Of a stretch of DNA of 64,000 nt, positions 1-9,708 are shown one piece after another. Below the pieces are notes generated by a model. That model saw nothing but the letters and a program-made list of their open reading frames with translations. It ran no database searches and was not told the origin of the DNA. Source of the stretch: an uncultured Flavobacteriales bacterium (lineage in GTDB: Bacteria > Bacteroidota > Bacteroidia > Flavobacteriales_G > Salibacteraceae); contig CAJXZP010000006.1 in assembly GCA_913062955.1 (NCBI GenBank), forward strand, positions 30,792-94,791, in the 5' to 3' direction. Both the position numbers and the translations under genes were made by a program. Positions within the stretch are counted from its first letter, which is position 1, and every line of letters starts with the position of its first letter.

Positions 1-2
1 AG

Positions 3-278
3 GATAGCTATAGTTTCAAAAACTTATTGAATGAATCGGGTACTGGAAAACGCACCTATAATTATTCGGAAGTGAAGGGTGCCTTCCCTCCGAGATCGGG
101 TTATACCATTCGAGATTCAGAATACAAACTCATCCAATACGATAACGGAAATCAAAACTTATTTCATTTAGGTACCGATCCCTACGAAACTACGGATCTT
201 ACTTTAGGAAGTTTAACGGCAGATGCGGAATTAGCTCGTCAAGAATTAATGACTCAAGCCGATGTTATTCGTCAGTAA
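3..278 (+). CDS. Sulfatase family protein, C-terminal fragment (5' end outside window)
   Basis: The reading frame is open from the first bases of the window, so only the last 91 or so codons are seen. The segment RDSEYKLIQYDNGNQNLFHL followed by DPYETTDL is the typical C-terminal signature of arylsulfatase-type enzymes, where the text 'yKli...lYdl..DP.E..nL' closes the alkaline-phosphatase fold. The catalytic CxPSR formylglycine motif would lie upstream and cannot be checked. The substrate (sulfated polysaccharide or other ester) cannot be inferred from this tail. The gene ends just before the convergent nnr gene, with no spacer. A TTG at 27 could be read as a start, but the frame continues upstream of it. 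Confidence 0.75.
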   Translation, partial: DSYSFKNLLNESGTGKRTYNYSEVKGAFPPRSGYTIRDSEYKLIQYDNGNQNLFHLGTDPYETTDLTLGSLTADAELARQELMTQADVIRQ

Positions 279-1775
279 TCAGGAAATAGTTTGAAATGCT
301 TGCCCTAAATGAGTAATAATATCGGAAGCAATCACACTTTCTCTACTCCCCTTTTTCAGGGCCAAATCCCCCGCCAATCCGTGAATATACACGCCCAAAA
401 TAGCCGCCTGTTTAGGTGCATATCCTTGGGCCAATAATCCGGTCAATATACCCGTAAGTACATCGCCACTTCCAGCGGTAGCCATTCCTGAATTCCCGGT
501 AGAATTGAAGTATACTTCTCCGTCTGGACAAACGATGGACGACTTGGCTCCTTTCAGAATTACAAAGACTTTATGGGTTTTACAAAAAGCCTGAGCGATT
601 TGTAATCTATCATAACCTCCTTTCCATTTCCCAACTAACCTTTCCCATTCTCCTAGGTGCGGTGTAAATATAGAACCCACAGGAACCTTTTTTAGCATTT
701 CTTGATGGTTCGCTAATATATTTATGGCGTCAGCATCTATAACTAGAGGGTTTTTAGATTGATCTAATATATTATTTAGCACATAAACAACTCCTTTACT
801 CTGACCTAAACCCGGTCCAATCCCGACCGATTGGTAGGCAGATACATCCATTTCATCCGAAACAAAATCAGACGCACCATCAATAACAGTCATGACTTCG
901 GGTACAGAAACTTGCATTATATCATTCCCGTTTTTAGGAATATGTGCGGTGACTAATCCTGCTCCCGACCTCAAACACGCTTTGGAACATAAAACAGATG
1001 CTCCCATTTTCCCCGTACTTCCGGTAACCAAAAGTGCGTGTCCAAAAGTGTTTTTATAGGCAAAATAATCCCCTTTTTGATGCATCAATTTAACCACAAA
1101 TTTGGAGGTTATAAAATACGATGCAGGCTCCTTAGAAAGGAACTCCGAACTCCATTCAATGGGCAACACGATTAACTCCCCTACATACTTTTGGTTTTCG
1201 GGAAACTGAAAGCCCAATTTTTCCATTTCAAAAGTCAAGGTATGATCCGATTCAAAGATGACTCCCTCATTAGAGTCATTATCCTCCGTAAATAATCCAG
1301 AGGCAATATCGATACTTACTTTCGGTGCTGAAACCGTATTTATAGATTTAATTAACTCCCCTAGCCAGCCTGAAATCTCACGAGACAAACCCGAACCAAA
1401 AATGGCATCCATGACCACTCCCGTAATTTCAACCTCTGTAAAGTTGTTTTTATTCACTTCAGAAATAGCTACACTAACCGCCTCTACCCTTTTTCGGTTG
1501 ATCTGATTATCGGCTGATAATGTCCCTAAATCCACACACCAAACCTTTACGGAATAGTCTGCTTGAATCAGCATTCGGGCAATAGCCAAGCCATCACCAC
1601 CATTATTACCTGGCCCGCAAAAAACATCAAAATGGGTTTCGGGATGAAACGTCTTTTTCAACCATATAAATACTTGATTGGATGCCCGTTCCATTAAATC
1701 AATAGACAAGATGGGTTCGTTATCAATGGTATATTGATCCACCAGTTTGATTTGGTTTGCGGTAAATATTTTCAT
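279..1775 (-). CDS. nnr: Bifunctional NAD(P)HX epimerase / NAD(P)HX dehydratase
   Basis: Repairs hydrated, damaged NADH and NADPH. The N-terminal YjeF domain (about residues 1-215) epimerises R- and S-NAD(P)HX and carries the glycine-rich motif FCGPGNNGGDGLAIA at about residue 52. The C-terminal ribokinase-like domain (about 225-498) is the ADP/ATP-dependent dehydratase, with the motif ATAGSGDVLTG near residue 435. The 498-residue length is normal for the fused bacterial enzyme. The ATG at 1775 lies 11 bases downstream of the preceding molybdopterin oxidoreductase gene on the same strand, so the two are probably co-transcribed. Expected to be cytosolic. Confidence 0.93.
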   Translation of the reverse strand: MKIFTANQIKLVDQYTIDNEPILSIDLMERASNQVFIWLKKTFHPETHFDVFCGPGNNGGDGLAIARMLIQADYSVKVWCVDLGTLSADNQINRKRVEAVSVAISEVNKNNFTEVEITGVVMDAIFGSGLSREISGWLGELIKSINTVSAPKVSIDIASGLFTEDNDSNEGVIFESDHTLTFEMEKLGFQFPENQKYVGELIVLPIEWSSEFLSKEPASYFITSKFVVKLMHQKGDYFAYKNTFGHALLVTGSTGKMGASVLCSKACLRSGAGLVTAHIPKNGNDIMQVSVPEVMTVIDGASDFVSDEMDVSAYQSVGIGPGLGQSKGVVYVLNNILDQSKNPLVIDADAINILANHQEMLKKVPVGSIFTPHLGEWERLVGKWKGGYDRLQIAQAFCKTHKVFVILKGAKSSIVCPDGEVYFNSTGNSGMATAGSGDVLTGILTGLLAQGYAPKQAAILGVYIHGLAGDLALKKGSRESVIASDIITHLGQAFQTIS

Positions 1776-1786
1776 GGCAACTAGAC

Positions 1787-4081
1787 TTAACTTTTTCTAA
1801 GCTTCACTACTATTGATTTGGATGCCGGTGTATTACTAATTTCGGCTTTATTCTTTAAAGATACTAAAACATTTGCTTCTGGGAAATACGTTGCCGTACA
1901 CTTTTCTGGAATATCGTACGGATAAACGATAAATTTCTCGGCAACTCTCTTTACCCCATCATCTTCACAAATAATATCCACAATGTCATTGGCATTAAAC
2001 CCTTGCTTTTCAATGTCATTTTTATTCATTAGGATAACCCTACGCTCGTTATAAATCCCTCTATAGCGATCATGTAACCCATATATGGTGGTATTAAACT
2101 GGTCATGGGTTCGAATGGTCATCATGGTAAACTCCTGGTCGGAAATAGCTACTTGAGATACTTTATTTATGGTGAAATTTGCTTTCCCCGTTTTAGTAGG
2201 CGTAAAATCACCTTCGCGAGAATTATTCGGTAAATAAAAACCTCCAGGTTTACGAATGCGTTCATTAAAATTTTCAAATCCCGGAATGGTTGCTTCAATT
2301 TTATCTCTTACTAAATCATAATTCGTATTAAAACCCGCCCAATCTGTCTGTGATTTTTGTTTAAACGTAGCCTGGGCTATTTTGGAAACAATAGCTAATT
2401 CACTTAACAAATGCTTGGACAGGGGATCTAATTTCCCTTTAGAAGAATGCACCACTCCCATGGAGTCTTCTACACTCACAATCTGAGGCTTACCATTTTG
2501 AACATCTTTTTCAGACCGAGTGATACAGGGTAAAATCAAGGCTATTTTTCCATGAACAATATGGCTTCTATTTAGTTTAGTAGAAACGTGAACCGTTAAA
2601 TTACATTTTCGTAAAGCTTCCGCAGTAAATTCAGTATCCGGTGTAGCCGAGATAAAATTTCCTCCCATCCCTATAAAAACCTTTGCTTTATTTTCATGCA
2701 TGGCTTCAATAGCTTCCACAACATCAAACCCGTGTACTCTTGGAGGCTCAAAATTGAACTCTTTTTTTAGGTTATCCAGAAATTGAGGCTTTGGTTTTTC
2801 CCAAATCCCCATGGTTCGATCGCCTTGCACATTACTATGTCCACGTACCGGACAGGTACCCGCTCCTTTTTTCCCAATGCTTCCTTTTAAAAGTAACAGA
2901 TTGACTACTTCCCGGATATTATGAACCCCATTTTTATGTTGCGTCAAGCCCATTGCCCAACAAATAATTATTTTTTTATTCTCAATTAATAATTGAGCAG
3001 CTTCTCTCACTTCCTTTTCTTGAAGTCCTGCTTGTTTTACTAAATCACTAAAATCATGACTTTCAAGATCGGCTATTAAGGCCTCAATCCCCGAAGTTTT
3101 TTGTTCAATAAAATCCAGGTCAAACACTTTTCCCTTATTTTTATTTTCAGCTTCTAGTAATAAAATCATCAAAGCCTTAAGTAAGGCCACATCTCCATTT
3201 ATTTTTACCTGTAAAAATAAATCCGTAAGTTTCACCCCTTTACCTAATAAATGCCCTAGCTTTTGTGGATTTTTAAAGTTCATTAAACCCGCTTCGATTA
3301 ATGGATTCACTGAAATAATCTTGCCCCCATTCTTTTTGGTATCTTCTAAAGCAGATAACATTCTAGGATGATTGGTGCCGGGATTTTGTCCCATCACGAT
3401 TACCAATTCAGCATGTTTAAAATCTTCCAGTGTTACCGAACCTTTTCCAATACCTAGTGTTTCTACCAAACCAGCACCACTCGATTCGTGGCACATATTG
3501 GAACAATCCGGAAGGTTATTCGTTCCAAACTCTCTCACAAATAACTGATACATATAAGCCGCCTCATTACTTGTTCTACCTGAAGTATAGAAAACCGCTT
3601 CATGAGGCGAATCTAAGTTATTCAATTCGCTACCAATAAGATCAAAAGCTTCTTTCCAGTCTATCGGTTTGTAATGCGTATCTCCTGGTTTCAAAACCAT
3701 AGGATGTGTTATTCTTCCCGACTTTCCAATACGGTAATCGGACCAACTTCCAATTTCGTTAACCGAATGTTTGGCAAAAAATGCGGGGTCTACCTTTTTG
3801 GTAGTGGCCTCTTCTGCAATCGCTTTAGCTCCATTTTCACAATATTCACCTAATCTCGAACGTTTACCATCTGGATCTGGCCAGGCACAACCCGAACAAT
3901 CAAAACCATCTTTTTGATTCATACTATTAAGAACCGTTAGGGCTCTGGGCAAATTCATTTCGTCCAGTACATGTTTAAGCGCAGAGGTAACTGCTTTTAA
4001 ACCTGCGGCTGTAGATTCTACTTCGCCAGACTTAAGTCCTGTAAACTCTACTGGTGGTTGTGCATTCGTTCTCTTTATCAT
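1787..4081 (-). CDS. FdhF/YdeP family molybdopterin oxidoreductase
   Basis: A 764-residue protein of the molybdopterin oxidoreductase superfamily, closest by motif to E. coli YdeP. The N-terminus has a reduced cluster motif (DCSGCAW at about residue 61, another Cys at 81) instead of the four-Cys [4Fe-4S] site of true formate dehydrogenases. A Cys at about 197 in NMCHESSGAGL occupies the place of the catalytic Sec/Cys of formate dehydrogenases. The C-terminus has the molybdopterin-dinucleotide-binding fold, with FNTTIYGLHDRYRGI. No signal peptide is visible, so it is probably cytoplasmic. The family's physiological substrate is unsettled; YdeP has been linked to acid resistance. No fdhD or molybdenum-cofactor gene is adjacent. 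It is followed by nnr after a short gap. Confidence 0.85.
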   Translation of the reverse strand: MIKRTNAQPPVEFTGLKSGEVESTAAGLKAVTSALKHVLDEMNLPRALTVLNSMNQKDGFDCSGCAWPDPDGKRSRLGEYCENGAKAIAEEATTKKVDPAFFAKHSVNEIGSWSDYRIGKSGRITHPMVLKPGDTHYKPIDWKEAFDLIGSELNNLDSPHEAVFYTSGRTSNEAAYMYQLFVREFGTNNLPDCSNMCHESSGAGLVETLGIGKGSVTLEDFKHAELVIVMGQNPGTNHPRMLSALEDTKKNGGKIISVNPLIEAGLMNFKNPQKLGHLLGKGVKLTDLFLQVKINGDVALLKALMILLLEAENKNKGKVFDLDFIEQKTSGIEALIADLESHDFSDLVKQAGLQEKEVREAAQLLIENKKIIICWAMGLTQHKNGVHNIREVVNLLLLKGSIGKKGAGTCPVRGHSNVQGDRTMGIWEKPKPQFLDNLKKEFNFEPPRVHGFDVVEAIEAMHENKAKVFIGMGGNFISATPDTEFTAEALRKCNLTVHVSTKLNRSHIVHGKIALILPCITRSEKDVQNGKPQIVSVEDSMGVVHSSKGKLDPLSKHLLSELAIVSKIAQATFKQKSQTDWAGFNTNYDLVRDKIEATIPGFENFNERIRKPGGFYLPNNSREGDFTPTKTGKANFTINKVSQVAISDQEFTMMTIRTHDQFNTTIYGLHDRYRGIYNERRVILMNKNDIEKQGFNANDIVDIICEDDGVKRVAEKFIVYPYDIPEKCTATYFPEANVLVSLKNKAEISNTPASKSIVVKLRKS

Positions 4082-4621
4082 TAAGATCTTTTGTATTTTA
4101 TGATAGCCATTTAATAGCAGCCAAATTTCCTAAAAAAATATCATTTATGGGTACTATTTTTTGGTATCTTGGGATACTGTATAAAAACCACATCTTTATT
4201 TCAAAAAATCTAAGGCACCTTTCGGGTCGTAAAGTACTAAAGAATAATCTATTTGATAGATTTTGAACACTTTCATTGGTAACTGGAACGCCCAATAAAG
4301 ACCGGCTTAGAGAGCTAGAAAAGGTTTTTTTGATTGGAGATACCCATGCATTTGGTACGGCTACCTTTTACGAATTCATGAAACCCGTAAACATAAGAGC
4401 TCTTTCCATTTCATGTCAATTCATTTTCTCCGAAAAATTTGAAACAACTAATCAATAAAATTAAATTCATGAATCTACATTATTGAAACTAGTAATTCCG
4501 AAAGGTTAAGTGTCTCTAAAATGATCATTAAATAGCTTATTTGGCCATTCGCTTAGTGAATAATATTCTTAATCTTGTATTTGTTAAAATACAAATTAGT
4601 TGAAATAAAGTCCAAGTCTTA
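4082..4621. other. 540-bp divergent intergenic region
   Basis: Separates the minus-strand YdeP-type gene from the plus-strand radical SAM gene, so it must hold both promoters. It is AT-rich. Only short unconvincing open frames occur (see rejected items). I see no structured RNA, tRNA or clear palindromic operator. Confidence 0.6.
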
Positions 4622-5701
4622 ATGATTTCAAGAATATTAAAAGCAGCAAACAAAAAGCTTAACCCAAAGCATCTCTTTTTCGGACCTGAATGGATCATTC
4701 TTGGGGTAAATAATATCTGTAATTTACATTGTAAAATGTGTGATGTTGGTACCCAGAATCTCGAAACAAACTTTGCACAAAACCTGGTGGGATCTCACCC
4801 ACTAAACATGCCTTTAGACCTTTTTAAACAGGTTGTTGATGACACAAGTAAACATTACCCGAACGCCAAAATTGGCTATGCTTTTACCGAACCGTTGATT
4901 TATCCAGACCTTAAAGAATCCTTGATATACGCGCATCAAAAAGGACTACAAACCACCATTACCACTAATGCTTTGAGTCTTAAACGAAAAGCACAAGATT
5001 TAATTGACGGCAACCTGACGGAATTATTCGTATCTCTAGATGGGTTACAGGACACACATAATTACATTAGAGGACACAAAAGCTCTTTCCAAAAAGCCTT
5101 AGAAGGAATTGAGCATCTCCTTACCTTCCCAAATCCACCTCAAATATCTGTGTACTGTGTGATTACGGAATGGAATTACACAGAATTATTTGAGTTTGTA
5201 AAATATTTCGATAAACTCCCCTTGAAGCACATCGGTTTTATGCATCAAAACTTTATTACCGAAGAAGTCGCATCCAACCATAACCAAGACTATGGAAGTT
5301 GGCTTCATGCCACTCACTCTAACATTGAAGAAACCGATTTTTCAGCGATTGACATTGAAATTCTTCAAGATCAAATCCTTAAAATCAAAAACGGAAACTT
5401 CGAAAAACCACCTTCATTTAGCCCCGAACTAATTAATTTAAGGGAGTTAAAAACCTATTACGAAAACCCAGAGGTAAAAATTGGAAAAACCTGTAACGAT
5501 GTTTTTACCAATATTATGATAAAAACGGATGGGACTGCAATTCCTTCGCATGGAAGATGTTACAATAAAACAATGGGCGATTTAAACCATCAATCCCTAC
5601 CCGAAATATGGAATAGTAATGAATATGCGCAATTCAGATCTGAAATTGTAAAAAATGATGGGTTATTCCCGGCATGCAATCGTTGTTGTAGTGCTTTTTA
5701 A
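4622..5701 (+). CDS. Radical SAM protein with SPASM-like C-terminus
   Basis: A 359-residue radical SAM enzyme. The [4Fe-4S]-SAM cluster motif is CNLHCKMC (Cys 33, 37, 40, spacing CX3CX2C), followed by the usual barrel elements, including SLDGLQDTHNYIRG. The C-terminus has further cysteines: GKTCNDVF, SHGRCYN, and FPACNRCC at the end. Their context, 'GDLNHQSLPEIWNSNEYAQF', is the classic SPASM auxiliary-cluster signature. Such enzymes modify peptides or carry out cofactor and sugar chemistry. No precursor peptide is evident nearby. It is followed after 79 bases by a second, B12-binding radical SAM gene on the same strand, which suggests a joint pathway. Substrate unknown. Confidence 0.88.
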   Translation: MISRILKAANKKLNPKHLFFGPEWIILGVNNICNLHCKMCDVGTQNLETNFAQNLVGSHPLNMPLDLFKQVVDDTSKHYPNAKIGYAFTEPLIYPDLKESLIYAHQKGLQTTITTNALSLKRKAQDLIDGNLTELFVSLDGLQDTHNYIRGHKSSFQKALEGIEHLLTFPNPPQISVYCVITEWNYTELFEFVKYFDKLPLKHIGFMHQNFITEEVASNHNQDYGSWLHATHSNIEETDFSAIDIEILQDQILKIKNGNFEKPPSFSPELINLRELKTYYENPEVKIGKTCNDVFTNIMIKTDGTAIPSHGRCYNKTMGDLNHQSLPEIWNSNEYAQFRSEIVKNDGLFPACNRCCSAF

Positions 5702-5780
5702 TCGCCTTTCTCTTTTAGGTAAATACCCACAATCTGCAAAAATTCATTTAATCTTGCAGTAGCGATTAAAACGTATTATT

Positions 5781-7967
5781 TTGGAGCAGTCTACCACCAT
5801 TTTATTCCTAACACCACCGTTCACACAATTGAACACCCCCTACCCGGCTACGGCCTATTTAAAGGGTTTTTTCAATACATTGAATGTATCTACCCAACAA
5901 ATTGATTTAGGATTAGACGTCACCTTACGCATATTTTCAAAATCGGGGTACACATCCATTTTTGAAATTTTAGATACCCACGAAATTGATTTATCAGAGA
6001 ACGCCAATCGTATCTATACCTTAGCTACCAGTTATCAAAGTACCATTGATGCGGTTATTTCCTTTCTGCAAGGAAATAACCCAACATTAGCCCATAGTAT
6101 TGTTACCCGTTCCTACCTACCCGAAGCTTCTCGATTTAGCCATTTAGAAGACCTGGATTGGGCTTTTGGCGATTTGGGCATACAAGACAAGGCAAAACAC
6201 TTAGCAACGCTTTATCTGGAAGATATGGCGGATTTAATTATGGAAGCCATTGACCCTGATTTTGGCTTTAGTCGGTATGCGGAGAAAATTGCCATAGCAG
6301 CGAGTAATTTTGATGAAATTCATGAACTCGTAGAGTCGGAGCCCCATTTTATTGATGCCCTCATTATCGATGAACTGGAAAAAAGTCTGACACTTCATTC
6401 ACCCAAAATGGTGGCTATTTCCATTCCATTTCCAGGGAACCTATATGGCGCTTTAAAGGTTGGGCAACACATTAAAACACACTATCCCCACATTATAGTG
6501 GTTATGGGAGGAGGATATCCCAATACGGAGTTACGCTCATTGAGTGATACTCGAATGTTTAAATACACGGATTTCATAACCTTAGATGACGGAGAAGCGC
6601 CTTTATCCATACTACTTGAACATGTGGAAGGGAAACGAAATATAAAGTCACTAAAACGTACCTTAACCGTCATAGACAACGAAGTTCAATACCTAAACGG
6701 AGCACCAGAACCTGATTTTAATCATTGGGAAGTAGGTACTCCTGATTATACCGGACTTCAACTCAGCAGGTATATTTCAGTTATTGAAATAGCCAACCCG
6801 ATGCACCGTCTTTGGAGTGATGGCCGTTGGAACAAATTAACTCTTGCTCATGGTTGTTACTGGGGGAAATGTACTTTTTGCGATATCAGCTTAGATTATA
6901 TCAAGCGTTATCAACCGGTTACGGCTTCGTACTTATGTGATCAAATAGAGACCATTATTGCACAAACAGGCGAAACAGGGTTTCATTTTGTAGATGAAGC
7001 AGCCCCACCGGCACTTTTAAGGGATTTATCCTTAGAAATTCTCAAACGAAACATGACCATTACCTGGTGGACCAATATTCGTTTTGAAAAAAGTTTTTCA
7101 CCTGGATTAACACAATTAATGAAGTTAGCAGGTTGTATCGCGGTGTCTGGAGGGTTAGAAGTGGCCTCCGATCGATTGTTAAAACTAATCAAAAAAGGAG
7201 TGAGCATCGAAAAGGTGGCTAAAGTCAACCATAGCTTCACGAAAGCAGGAATAATGGTTCATGCCTATTTGATGTACGGATTCCCTACGCAAACCAAACA
7301 AGAAACAGTGGATTCGCTAGAGGTTGTGCGGCAACTGTTTGAAGCCGGAATTATTCAATCGGCCTATTGGCATCGATTTTCTATGACTGCGCACAGTCCG
7401 GTTGGATTAAACCCAGAGGACTTTGATGTAGAACAAGTCAATCCAGAAATAGGAACATTTGCGAACAACGACCTTATCCACTCCGATCCAAAAGGTACCG
7501 ACCACCAATTGTTTAGCGAAGGCTTAAAAAAGTCATTATTTAACTTTATGCATGGGATTGGATTTGATTTCCCTTTACAAGATTGGTTTGCATTTAAAAC
7601 CCCGAAAACGAAACATCCAAAAAATGAAATTTCGAACTTCTTAAAAAACCAAGAATTCATAGAAACAACTTCAAAAAGCAAGGTGTTATGGACTGGATAC
7701 CAATACGTAGCTATCTCAGTTATAAATGACAAAAAGGCATCTATACGTATTCAAACAAAATCAAAAAGCTTGGAGTTCACCCTTCCAAAGGCGCAAGCCA
7801 CTTGGATTATAGAATTAGTAAATAATGCTCATTTCTCTAACGAAACTGTGCCGACCTATGGCGAAATGGAAGCCGATTTTAATGCCAAAAATCTGGGTTA
7901 TTTCCTTCTATTTTGGAACGAACCTACCCTACTATCTCTACGTGAAAACGGATTGTTAATTTTGTAG
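5781..7967 (+). CDS. B12-binding-domain radical SAM protein
   Basis: A 728-residue protein. The N-terminal part (to about residue 310) resembles a cobalamin-binding Rossmann domain, with ILFLTPPF at the start and HIIVVMGGGYPNTELR at about 235. It is followed by a radical SAM barrel. The cluster motif HGCYWGKCTFCDIS at about 357 has the spacing CX4CX2C rather than CX3CX2C. The later barrel text (SGGLEVASDRLLKLIKKG, AYLMYGFPTQTKQET) is typical of the B12 radical SAM family. The last 150 residues are unassigned. The frame starts at a TTG (5781), because no ATG gives a complete B12 domain. It lies directly downstream of the SPASM-type gene. The reaction is unknown; this class often performs methylations or ring rearrangements. 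Confidence 0.85.
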   Translation: MEQSTTILFLTPPFTQLNTPYPATAYLKGFFNTLNVSTQQIDLGLDVTLRIFSKSGYTSIFEILDTHEIDLSENANRIYTLATSYQSTIDAVISFLQGNNPTLAHSIVTRSYLPEASRFSHLEDLDWAFGDLGIQDKAKHLATLYLEDMADLIMEAIDPDFGFSRYAEKIAIAASNFDEIHELVESEPHFIDALIIDELEKSLTLHSPKMVAISIPFPGNLYGALKVGQHIKTHYPHIIVVMGGGYPNTELRSLSDTRMFKYTDFITLDDGEAPLSILLEHVEGKRNIKSLKRTLTVIDNEVQYLNGAPEPDFNHWEVGTPDYTGLQLSRYISVIEIANPMHRLWSDGRWNKLTLAHGCYWGKCTFCDISLDYIKRYQPVTASYLCDQIETIIAQTGETGFHFVDEAAPPALLRDLSLEILKRNMTITWWTNIRFEKSFSPGLTQLMKLAGCIAVSGGLEVASDRLLKLIKKGVSIEKVAKVNHSFTKAGIMVHAYLMYGFPTQTKQETVDSLEVVRQLFEAGIIQSAYWHRFSMTAHSPVGLNPEDFDVEQVNPEIGTFANNDLIHSDPKGTDHQLFSEGLKKSLFNFMHGIGFDFPLQDWFAFKTPKTKHPKNEISNFLKNQEFIETTSKSKVLWTGYQYVAISVINDKKASIRIQTKSKSLEFTLPKAQATWIIELVNNAHFSNETVPTYGEMEADFNAKNLGYFLLFWNEPTLLSLRENGLLIL

Positions 7968-8046
7968 TGAATAAAACCGATTTCGGATAGAACTATTCTA
8001 TATAATTTTTCTTAAATTAGCCAAAGCATCACTAAAATCAATCAGT

Positions 8047-8634
8047 ATGGCGTCTAGAAACTTCTTAGATAGCATTAACTTTCAGATTACCAGTCCGAAA
8101 CAGGGAACTTTATTGGTTTCTGAACCCATGCTTCCGGACCCCAACTTTTTTAGATCCGTCATATTACTGACCAAACATGACCCTTCGGGTACCGTTGGAT
8201 TCGTTTTGAACCACATTAGCGTGATAAATGTGGACAATGTACTTCCGGAGTTTACTGTAGAAGGAATCCCCATTTTCATTGGTGGCCCGATAGGAAACGA
8301 CCAATTATTTTTTATTCATACCCTTGGAGAACAAATTTCAGACTCCCAGAAAATTATTGATGGTCTGTATCTTGGTGGAGACATGAGACAATTGGAATCC
8401 TTATTAATAACTGGAATTGCCACTTCTGATCAGGTTCGTTTTTTTGTCGGTTATTCTGGCTGGGAAGAGGAGCAGTTATCGCTGGAAGTAGAAGACAATG
8501 CATGGATTGTAGCGGAAACAACCCCGCAACAGGTAATGCGCGATTCAGATGAGTATTGGAAAGAAGTAATGGCGGGATTAGGTAAGAATTTCGAGGTATT
8601 GTCACGCTTTCCATCCAATCCCGATTTAAATTAA
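8047..8634 (+). CDS. YqgE/AlgH family protein
   Basis: A 195-residue cytosolic protein of the UPF0301 (YqgE/AlgH) family. Diagnostic text includes GTLLVSEPMLPDPNFFRSVI near residue 20, GTVGFVLN at about 55, a GGPI loop at about 78, and FVGYSGWEEEQL at about 137. The length is normal for the family. Its biochemical role is not established; AlgH was named for an influence on alginate expression in Pseudomonas. The ATG at 8047 fits the family N-terminus. It stands alone between the radical SAM pair and an outer-membrane protein gene. Confidence 0.92.
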   Translation: MASRNFLDSINFQITSPKQGTLLVSEPMLPDPNFFRSVILLTKHDPSGTVGFVLNHISVINVDNVLPEFTVEGIPIFIGGPIGNDQLFFIHTLGEQISDSQKIIDGLYLGGDMRQLESLLITGIATSDQVRFFVGYSGWEEEQLSLEVEDNAWIVAETTPQQVMRDSDEYWKEVMAGLGKNFEVLSRFPSNPDLN

Positions 8635-8781
8635 ATTTCCTTAATCCAAGTTCATTGTAACTGAGAACGGTCTGTCCCATTTTTGCGTCTTAACAAAATG
8701 GGATAAAAGGCATGCTCAAAAGGGTCATCTACCCTATTCTTTGACTATTCTTGCATCCATTGATTTATTAAAACCATTGGA

Positions 8782-9687
8782 ATGAAACATTTGTATATTG
8801 TACTATTCTTAATTTTTAGTTTTGTAGCACGTACGCAAAACTACGTAGACATCGCAAAAACACATTACGCTAACACCCCTGTAAATCAGTTTGACTCGAC
8901 CACCAACGGCACACGAGTTCAGGAATATGGATTAGATTTTATTTATCCTATTCAACTAAAAAATGGAAATGCGATACTCACCGGATTCTACGCAGAAAGA
9001 ATTTCGACCCACACCTCCCCTGATCACAGCAATTTAACAGCTGTGGGTACCGTTTTACTAAAAGCGGGAATTAATATAAAACACACGGATAAAATTTCCG
9101 TAACCTATATGTTACTCCCCAAGTTATCTTCCGATTTTAAGGATTTGGGAATTAAAGATTTTCAATTAGGGGCCTTGGCATTAATGAAATACAAAAAAAG
9201 CGAAAACTTCACCTACCAGGCAGGACTGTATTACAATGGAGAGCTATTCGGTCCGTTTTTGGTTCCTATCCTAGGTTTCTATTACCTAAGTCCCAACAAA
9301 AAATTTGAGACCAATGTCAAAATACCCGTCAGTATAGATCTTAACTATGCCATTCAACCATGGCTTAAAGGAGGGATCAATTTTGCGGCATTCGTCCGAA
9401 CCTTTCATCTAAATGAGTCCTATAAGGGTAATCCTGACAATTACCTTACAAAGACCACCAATGAAATTTACGGTTACTTACAATTCGAAACCAAAAAGGG
9501 TCTAATTTTGCAAACTAAAGTAGGTTACTCCATTGGACGGAATTATCGAGTTTATGATATTGAAGACCGTGTGACATGGGGATTTTCAGCTTTTAAATTT
9601 GGAGATGATCGCACACAATTGAATACCGATTTTTCGGACGGTATGATTTTAAAGGCTAAATTGATTTATCGATTCAGCTTGGATTAA
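8782..9687 (+). CDS. DUF6268-like outer-membrane beta-barrel protein
   Basis: A 301-residue secreted protein. The N-terminus is a Sec signal peptide (MKHLYIVLFLIFSFVARTQN, cleavage near residue 18). The rest consists of alternating short amphipathic strands, many ending in aromatic residues, and the last residues IYRFSLD form a typical terminal beta-strand ending close to the C-terminus. The pattern (LPKLSSDFKDLGIKDFQLGA, then GFYYLSPNKKFE) matches what I recall of DUF6268 family outer-membrane proteins of Bacteroidota. Function unknown. The downstream YkgJ gene starts 21 bases after its stop and may be co-transcribed. Confidence 0.7.
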   Translation: MKHLYIVLFLIFSFVARTQNYVDIAKTHYANTPVNQFDSTTNGTRVQEYGLDFIYPIQLKNGNAILTGFYAERISTHTSPDHSNLTAVGTVLLKAGINIKHTDKISVTYMLLPKLSSDFKDLGIKDFQLGALALMKYKKSENFTYQAGLYYNGELFGPFLVPILGFYYLSPNKKFETNVKIPVSIDLNYAIQPWLKGGINFAAFVRTFHLNESYKGNPDNYLTKTTNEIYGYLQFETKKGLILQTKVGYSIGRNYRVYDIEDRVTWGFSAFKFGDDRTQLNTDFSDGMILKAKLIYRFSLD

Positions 9688-9708
9688 ACACACCACCAAA
9701 CCAAAATT

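Noticed and set aside
4276-4458. A 60-codon frame containing LRELEKVFLIGDTHAFGTATF
   Set aside because: It begins at a TTG, has no family I can name (a faint hotdog-like look only), is short, and lies in a divergent promoter region.
4458-4621. Search for a RiPP precursor peptide before the radical SAM genes
   Set aside because: Only frames of 3 to 6 codons occur; no Gly-, Cys- or Ser-rich short frame with a leader is seen.
7364-7732. A 122-codon minus-strand frame inside the B12 radical SAM gene
   Set aside because: Shadow frame: the plus-strand protein has clear family motifs and the antisense product has none.
8354-8680. Minus-strand frame over the yqgE gene
   Set aside because: Overlaps a well-supported conserved gene and has no domain.
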